NCBI RefSeq assembly: GCF_016107555.1
Contig: NZ_JABASU010000018.1
Location: 1 to 60,787, forward strand
Reading direction: 5' to 3'
Length of the DNA: 60,787 nt
Source: Psychrobacter celer
Lineage (GTDB): Bacteria; Pseudomonadota; Gammaproteobacteria; Pseudomonadales; Moraxellaceae
In this document: positions 56,412-60,787 of the stretch, in pieces
Layout of the letters: each line of letters opens with the position of its first letter
How positions within the stretch are numbered: position 1 is the stretch's first letter
The notes under the pieces: generated by a model
Database searches by the model: none
What the model was told of the DNA's origin: nothing
The model's input: the letters and a program-made list of their open reading frames with translations, nothing else
Position numbers and translations under genes: made by a program

Positions 56412-57232
56412 GTCAAAAGGCCGTTGATCAAGATCAGAGCATCGACTATCACAAAACCATGTCGTGGAATAAAAGATGGATCTCTTTTCGTACCATCTGG
56501 CTAAAAGAGGTGCGCCGAATCCTACGTATCTGGCCGCAGACCCTACTGCCACCTGTCATTACCATGAGCCTGTATTTTGTCATCTTTGGTAAGATGATCG
56601 GCTCACGTGTCGGTGAGATGGGCGGGGTGCCGTATATGCAGTTTATCGTGCCTGGTCTAATCATGATGGCGATTATCACCAATAGTTACTCCAACGTTGT
56701 CTCAAGCTTTTTTAGCGCCAAGTTTACCGCCAGTATTGAGGAGCTTTTGGTCTCACCGGTCTCCAAGCATGCGATTTTGATGGGGTATATCAGTGGTGGT
56801 ATTTTCCGCGGGCTGGCGATCGGTTTCATTGTCTCGATTGTGGCGTTATTTTTTACCGATTTGGGTATTGAGCACTTATTTGTCACGGTGTTTACCGTCC
56901 TTGGCACCTCGACTTTGTTTTCATTAGGCGGCTTTATCAACGCGGTATTCGCTCGCTCGTTTGATGACATTTCTATCATTCCAAGCTTTGTGCTGACACC
57001 ACTGACGTATCTTGGCGGGGTGTTTTATTCGATGGAGAATCTGTCACCATTTTGGCAAAACGTCTCGTTATTGAACCCGATTGTCTATATGGTGAATTCG
57101 TTCCGTTATGGGATCTTAGGGTATTCTGATGTCAACGTTTGGTACTCGATGGCGGCGATTTTTGTATTCTGTGCGATATTTTATACCATCGCTTATCGTT
57201 TGTTGAATAATGGCTCACGCGTGCGCTTGTAA
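56408..57232 (+). CDS. ABC-2 type permease (YadH-like)
   Basis: A 274-residue membrane permease with about six helices: LLPPVITMSLYFVIFGKMIG, YMQFIVPGLIMMAIITNSYSNVVSSFFSAKF, LGGFINAVFARSFDDISIIPSFVLTPLTYLGGVFYSM and LNPIVYMVNSFRYGILG carry the ABC-2 family pattern. An 18-residue polar N-terminus precedes. Start overlaps the ATPase stop by 4 bp. Substrate is unknown. Confidence 0.92.
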   Translation: MSQKAVDQDQSIDYHKTMSWNKRWISFRTIWLKEVRRILRIWPQTLLPPVITMSLYFVIFGKMIGSRVGEMGGVPYMQFIVPGLIMMAIITNSYSNVVSSFFSAKFTASIEELLVSPVSKHAILMGYISGGIFRGLAIGFIVSIVALFFTDLGIEHLFVTVFTVLGTSTLFSLGGFINAVFARSFDDISIIPSFVLTPLTYLGGVFYSMENLSPFWQNVSLLNPIVYMVNSFRYGILGYSDVNVWYSMAAIFVFCAIFYTIAYRLLNNGSRVRL

Positions 57233-57316
57233 TGGTCAGCGTGTGAAGCGATAGCGATGCCCAAAGCGCTGTCGGTTGAGCAGTTAGGGTTTAACGATTA
57301 AATAGTAGGAAAGTAA

Positions 57317-58186
57317 ATGAGCATACATGGCATCTTAGGTGAGCAAACCACCGATTATCCGACGCAGTATAGCCCAGAGACGCTATATCCGATTGCGCGC
57401 AGTCTGGGTCGTGACGCGATTGGTTGGCAAGACGATAAATTAGCGGTGGGGGTGGACTGGTGGCAAGCCTTTGAGATTTCTTGGTTAAATAAGCAAGGCG
57501 TCTCGCAAGTTGCCATTGCGCGCTTTGGTATTCCTGCCAGCTCGCCATTTATTGTCGAGTCAAAATCGTTGAAGCTTTACTTAAACAGCCTAAATTTTAC
57601 CGAGTTTGCCAGCTGGGACGACGTGCAAGCGCTGACAGCCAAAGACTTATCAGCCTGCGTGCAAGCTCAGGTAACCGTTGAGTTGTTTCGCTTAGATGAT
57701 GAGACATCAGGGCTACACATTGCTCAGCCTGATGGTGTCTGTATTGATGATGCCTTGTTAAATAGTAGCGAGAAGGTAACACTGTGTGCGCATCCCGATG
57801 CGTCATTGCTGCGTGATGAAGCAGAGGCGCGTGGTGAGAGTGTGATAAGTGATGGCACTCAGCCTTATCGTTTTTATTCTAATTTGCTGCGTAGTAACTG
57901 TCCGGTGACCAACCAGCCAGATTGGGGTACATTAGCTGTGTCAATCACAACGGAGCAGCCCATTCATACGGCCAATATGCTGCGCTACATATTAAGCTTT
58001 CGTCAGCACAATGGTTTTCATGAGCAGTGCGTCGAGCAGATATTTGCTGACTTGAGCCAACACTATCAGCCGCGCGCATTGATGGTTCGTGCGTGGTACA
58101 CCCGCCGCGGCGGTATCGATATCAATCCTTGCCGCGTCAGTGATATGAGTTTGTTACCGACGCCGAGTCGTTTGATTCGTCAATAG
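57317..58186 (+). CDS. queF: NADPH-dependent 7-cyano-7-deazaguanine reductase (QueF)
   Basis: Reduces preQ0 to preQ1 in queuosine synthesis. The 289-residue length indicates the two-module (YqcD/E. coli-like) QueF. FIVESKSLKLYLNSLNFTEF marks the first module; SNCPVTNQPDWGTL carries Cys195, which forms the thioimide with substrate, and Asp202. RHNGF-type block is FRQHNGFHEQCVEQIF, and RGGIDINPCRV closes the fold. Organism needs queuosine; other que genes are not in the window. Confidence 0.96.
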   Translation: MSIHGILGEQTTDYPTQYSPETLYPIARSLGRDAIGWQDDKLAVGVDWWQAFEISWLNKQGVSQVAIARFGIPASSPFIVESKSLKLYLNSLNFTEFASWDDVQALTAKDLSACVQAQVTVELFRLDDETSGLHIAQPDGVCIDDALLNSSEKVTLCAHPDASLLRDEAEARGESVISDGTQPYRFYSNLLRSNCPVTNQPDWGTLAVSITTEQPIHTANMLRYILSFRQHNGFHEQCVEQIFADLSQHYQPRALMVRAWYTRRGGIDINPCRVSDMSLLPTPSRLIRQ

Positions 58187-58216
58187 AGCCATCGTTTAAA
58201 ATAGCTTGGCTGATAC

Positions 58217-58258
58217 AAAAAAGCGCCTATCTTATTGAATAAGACAGGCGCTTTTTAT
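58217..58258. terminator. Bidirectional terminator between queF and proS
   Basis: AAAAAAGCGCCT-TCTTATT and AATAAGA-AGGCGCTTTTT form a long stem with one mismatch and A/T runs on both sides. Confidence 0.92.
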
Positions 58259-58280
58259 TGCATAGGTTTTACTAATAAAA

Positions 58281-60005
58281 CTATTTGCTACTTACTTTTG
58301 CCATGACTTCTTCGCGGCTGAGCATTTGTTTTTCTGATTCACGGCGATTGACGTACTCAAATTTACCTTCGGCCAAATTACGGTCAGAAACCACGATGCG
58401 ATGCGGGATACCAATCAGCTCAAGATCGGCAAACTTGACCCCTGGACGCTCGTTACGGTCGTCTAGTAATACGTTGACGCCCTGCGCTTTTAGCTCTTCG
58501 TATAACGCGGTGGCCGTTTGCATGACGGTTTCTTCTTTAGACTTCATCGGAATGATAGCAACTTCAAAAGGCGCAATCGAGTCCTCAACGGTCGGCGTTT
58601 GTGGCCACATGATGCCGTTTTCGTCGTTATTTTGCTCGATGGCTGCTGCGATGATACGGCTGACGCCGATACCATAACAGCCCATCATCATGGTCACAGG
58701 CTTGCCATCCTCACCAGAGACGGTTGCGTTCATCGCTTGCGAGTATTTATCGCCCAACTGGAAGATATGACCGACTTCGATGCCGCGTTTGATTTTGAGC
58801 GTGCCTTTACCATCAGGAGAAGGGTCGCCTTCTTGCACATTACGCACATCAACGATACGCGTAATGCTGGCGTCACGTGCCCAGTTCATGCCGATGGTAT
58901 GTTTATTCACTTTATTCGCGCCTGCCACAAAGTCTGACAAGGTCGCCGCTGAGCGATCGACAAATACCGGCATATCCAAATCCACACCGATATAGCCTTT
59001 ATGCAGGCCAGCGGCTTTTAGCTCATCATCAGAGGCCAGGGTCAATGGTACGTTGGCTTCTTCGATTTTCTCAGCTTTGATGGTATTAAGCTGATGGTCT
59101 CCGCGTAGTACCACCGCAATCAGCTGCGGTGTGCCATCTTCTTTATGACCATGGACGATCAAGGTTTTGACGGTATTGGCAAGCGGAATATCTAAGTGTT
59201 CCGCCACCATCTTACAAGTGGTCATGCCTTCGGTGAGCACGTCTTCGCGCTCTTGCTTTGGCGGTTGGCGTTCAGCCATATTAAAAGAGATAGATTCGGC
59301 AAGCTCGACGTTGGCTGCATAGTCTGAGGAGTCAGAAAAAGCGATATCATCTTCACCGCTGTCAGCCAACACATGAAACTCATGCGAGGCAAAGCCGCCG
59401 ATAGAGCCGGTATCCGCTTGTACCGCACGGAAGTCTAAGCCTAAGCGGGTGAAGATACGCGTATAAGCCTCATACATATCATGATAAGTCTTTGCGAGCG
59501 AAACTTGATCGACATGGAACGAGTAGGCGTCTTTCATGGTGAACTCACGCGCGCGCATCACACCAAAGCGGGGACGAATCTCGTCGCGGAATTTCCCTTG
59601 GATTTGAAAGAAGGTAATCGGTAGCTGCTTATAGCTGCGAAGCTCGCCTTGAGCCAGATTGGTGATGACCTCTTCGTGCGTCGGGCCTAGCACAAAATCC
59701 CGATCGTGACGGTCTTTAAAGCGCAATAGCTCAGGACCATAGTCATCAAAACGCCCGGTGGTCTGCCACAGCTCAGCGGGCTGCGTCATCGGCATCAGGA
59801 CCTCTTGAGCGCCTACGTTTTGCATCTCTTCACGAACAATACGTTCGACCTTTTGCAAGACGCGTAGCCCCATGGGCAACCAGATATAAAGCCCCGAGGC
59901 GATTTTGCGAATAAGACCGGCGCGCACCATCAACTGGCTTGAGACGATGTCGGCGTCGCTTGGGGTTTCTTTTAGAGTGGCAAATAAAAATTGACTGGCT
60001 TTCAT
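58281..60005 (-). CDS. proS: Prolyl-tRNA synthetase (prokaryote-like, with editing insert)
   Basis: A class II synthetase of 574 residues. Motif 2-like region is [17 protein letters not shown], with [32 protein letters not shown]; motif 3 is [18 protein letters not shown] YbaK-like cis-editing insert (about 230-400, [34 protein letters not shown]) removes mischarged Ala. Anticodon-binding domain is at the C-terminus ([25 protein letters not shown]). AGGTTACG precedes the ATG weakly. It is monocistronic and convergent with queF. Confidence 0.97.
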   Translation of the reverse strand: MKASQFLFATLKETPSDADIVSSQLMVRAGLIRKIASGLYIWLPMGLRVLQKVERIVREEMQNVGAQEVLMPMTQPAELWQTTGRFDDYGPELLRFKDRHDRDFVLGPTHEEVITNLAQGELRSYKQLPITFFQIQGKFRDEIRPRFGVMRAREFTMKDAYSFHVDQVSLAKTYHDMYEAYTRIFTRLGLDFRAVQADTGSIGGFASHEFHVLADSGEDDIAFSDSSDYAANVELAESISFNMAERQPPKQEREDVLTEGMTTCKMVAEHLDIPLANTVKTLIVHGHKEDGTPQLIAVVLRGDHQLNTIKAEKIEEANVPLTLASDDELKAAGLHKGYIGVDLDMPVFVDRSAATLSDFVAGANKVNKHTIGMNWARDASITRIVDVRNVQEGDPSPDGKGTLKIKRGIEVGHIFQLGDKYSQAMNATVSGEDGKPVTMMMGCYGIGVSRIIAAAIEQNNDENGIMWPQTPTVEDSIAPFEVAIIPMKSKEETVMQTATALYEELKAQGVNVLLDDRNERPGVKFADLELIGIPHRIVVSDRNLAEGKFEYVNRRESEKQMLSREEVMAKVSSK

Positions 60006-60732
60006 AAATAAAGCGTAACCTTATCAACGATAAAAAAATAAGAAATAGTGGGGTGTTGAGCATAGGGCTATCGTTTCATGGACGCCGTAAGCTTACCTTT
60101 ATCACTTAGCAATGAACTAGGGGCTTCCTAGTAGATAATGTGTCGCAACTGGTCTCTAACCACTAATCGCGGGCAACTACGCTTTTGTGGCCAAGACACT
60201 GGTAAAGCAGTATCGTCACAAAACCGCTCTCACAATAAAAGGGCAGATTTGGATTGACGTATCGATAGAGTAGACGGCGACATATCGGAATTGAAAAAGT
60301 CACCAAACGTGTGATGAAAACCTATCTTGCAAAAAAACCTGACCAATAAATCTGTGCCGACATTTTATCAATACAATCTGTCTATGTTAGGTAAAGTTCG
60401 CCCAAGACGCAATGACTTTTTGTTTTTTCAGCCGTAACTTCGGTCAAAGAATGGCAGATGATTATTGAGACTCGATTATTTACCAGTGTTAAGCTGATTT
60501 ATGGCAAATGGCGCGCGTGTTTTTACTCATAATCTGGTTGCAGGTTATGTTGCGTCTTGGTAGCTATTACTTGAAGTAATAGGTGATTAGTAGCATTTAT
60601 AGACAGACAGGCGGATGAGATAGGCATGTGGCATTACGCAGCGAGATAAAAGTACGATTTGATAATAGCGAGGCAATAAAAAGCGCTGTTAAGTCGCTGT
60701 CGCTAAGGGACTCATCTGCTCTATATAACTGA
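60006..60732. other. Gene-poor end region
   Basis: About 730 bp upstream of proS with stops in all frames and only short open stretches, for example a run encoding KVTKRVMKTYLAKKPDQ near 60300. No RNA gene or known motif is visible. It may contain a decayed gene, or the leader and promoter of proS plus an unrelated spacer. Confidence 0.5.
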
Positions 60733-60787
60733 TATAGTTAGCTGAATGTAAAACTGTTATGGATTTAAACGCGCTACTGGTATAAAT
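60733..60787 (+). repeat. 150-bp dispersed repeat, copy 3 (cut by window end)
   Basis: The first 55 nt match the reverse complement of the 12401-12550 copy exactly, beginning TATAGTTAGCTGAATG and including GCTACTGG. The remainder lies beyond the window. Confidence 0.85.

Overview
The window looks like the chromosome of a Moraxellaceae gammaproteobacterium, most likely Psychrobacter or a close relative. This is inferred from the protein sequences, the secreted lipase/foldase pair, the many small lipoproteins, the moderate GC of genes against AT-rich spacers, and a dispersed ~150-bp repeat. No phage, integron, CRISPR array, complete insertion sequence or rRNA is visible. There is one tRNA gene, tRNA-Arg(CCG).

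Layout. 1-9.5 kb: a RimI-like acetyltransferase, then a leftward trxB-aat-merR group divergent from a long ftsK, an amidase and a DODA-type dioxygenase. 9.5-19 kb: rlmH, a DUF2147 protein, a YetF-like membrane protein, a 264-bp palindromic MITE-like element, a small membrane protein, dacB, a DEDDh exonuclease paired with a cNMP/CBS/DUF294 protein, and dapC. 19-23.6 kb: map and glnD, separated from dapC by a counter-oriented membrane protein gene. 23.8-28.3 kb: secreted lipase plus its foldase, a META-domain lipoprotein and a TolB-like propeller lipoprotein. 28.4-37.9 kb: the most interesting block, an apparent operon of an NfeD/YqiJ-like membrane protein, a YqiK-type flotillin, a 2057-residue AAA+ ATPase (DUF3686 type) and a 51-residue DUF2256 zinc-ribbon protein. 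38-48 kb: a four-repeat Asp-rich lipoprotein, metH, two fasciclin-domain lipoproteins and a sodium:alanine symporter. 48.7-51.2 kb: a LemA-TPM-TPM cluster. 51.4-60 kb: adenine deaminase, sirtuin, tRNA-Arg, a cytochrome c5-like protein behind a structured leader, an ABC-2 exporter pair, queF and proS. The last 0.8 kb has no recognisable gene and runs into another copy of the 150-bp repeat.

How the genes work together. Most are housekeeping: thiol redox and N-end rule (trxB, aat), chromosome segregation (ftsK), nitrogen sensing and lysine/peptidoglycan precursor supply (glnD, dapC), peptidoglycan trimming (dacB), methionine (metH), queuosine (queF), translation (map, proS, rlmH). Two envelope-maintenance clusters stand out: NfeD-flotillin-giant ATPase-DUF2256, and LemA-TPM-TPM. 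The first is the best candidate for an under-described system.

Non-coding patterns. (1) A 150-bp repeat with imperfect inverted ends occurs at 12401, 43981 and 60733 (cut by the window end), with a diverged relative at 19732. (2) A single MITE-like element at 11386-11649 has perfect 21-bp inverted ends around two large hairpins. (3) Short tandem duplications with a 13-16 bp period, most often 15 bp, recur in at least nine intergenic places, many just upstream of start codons.
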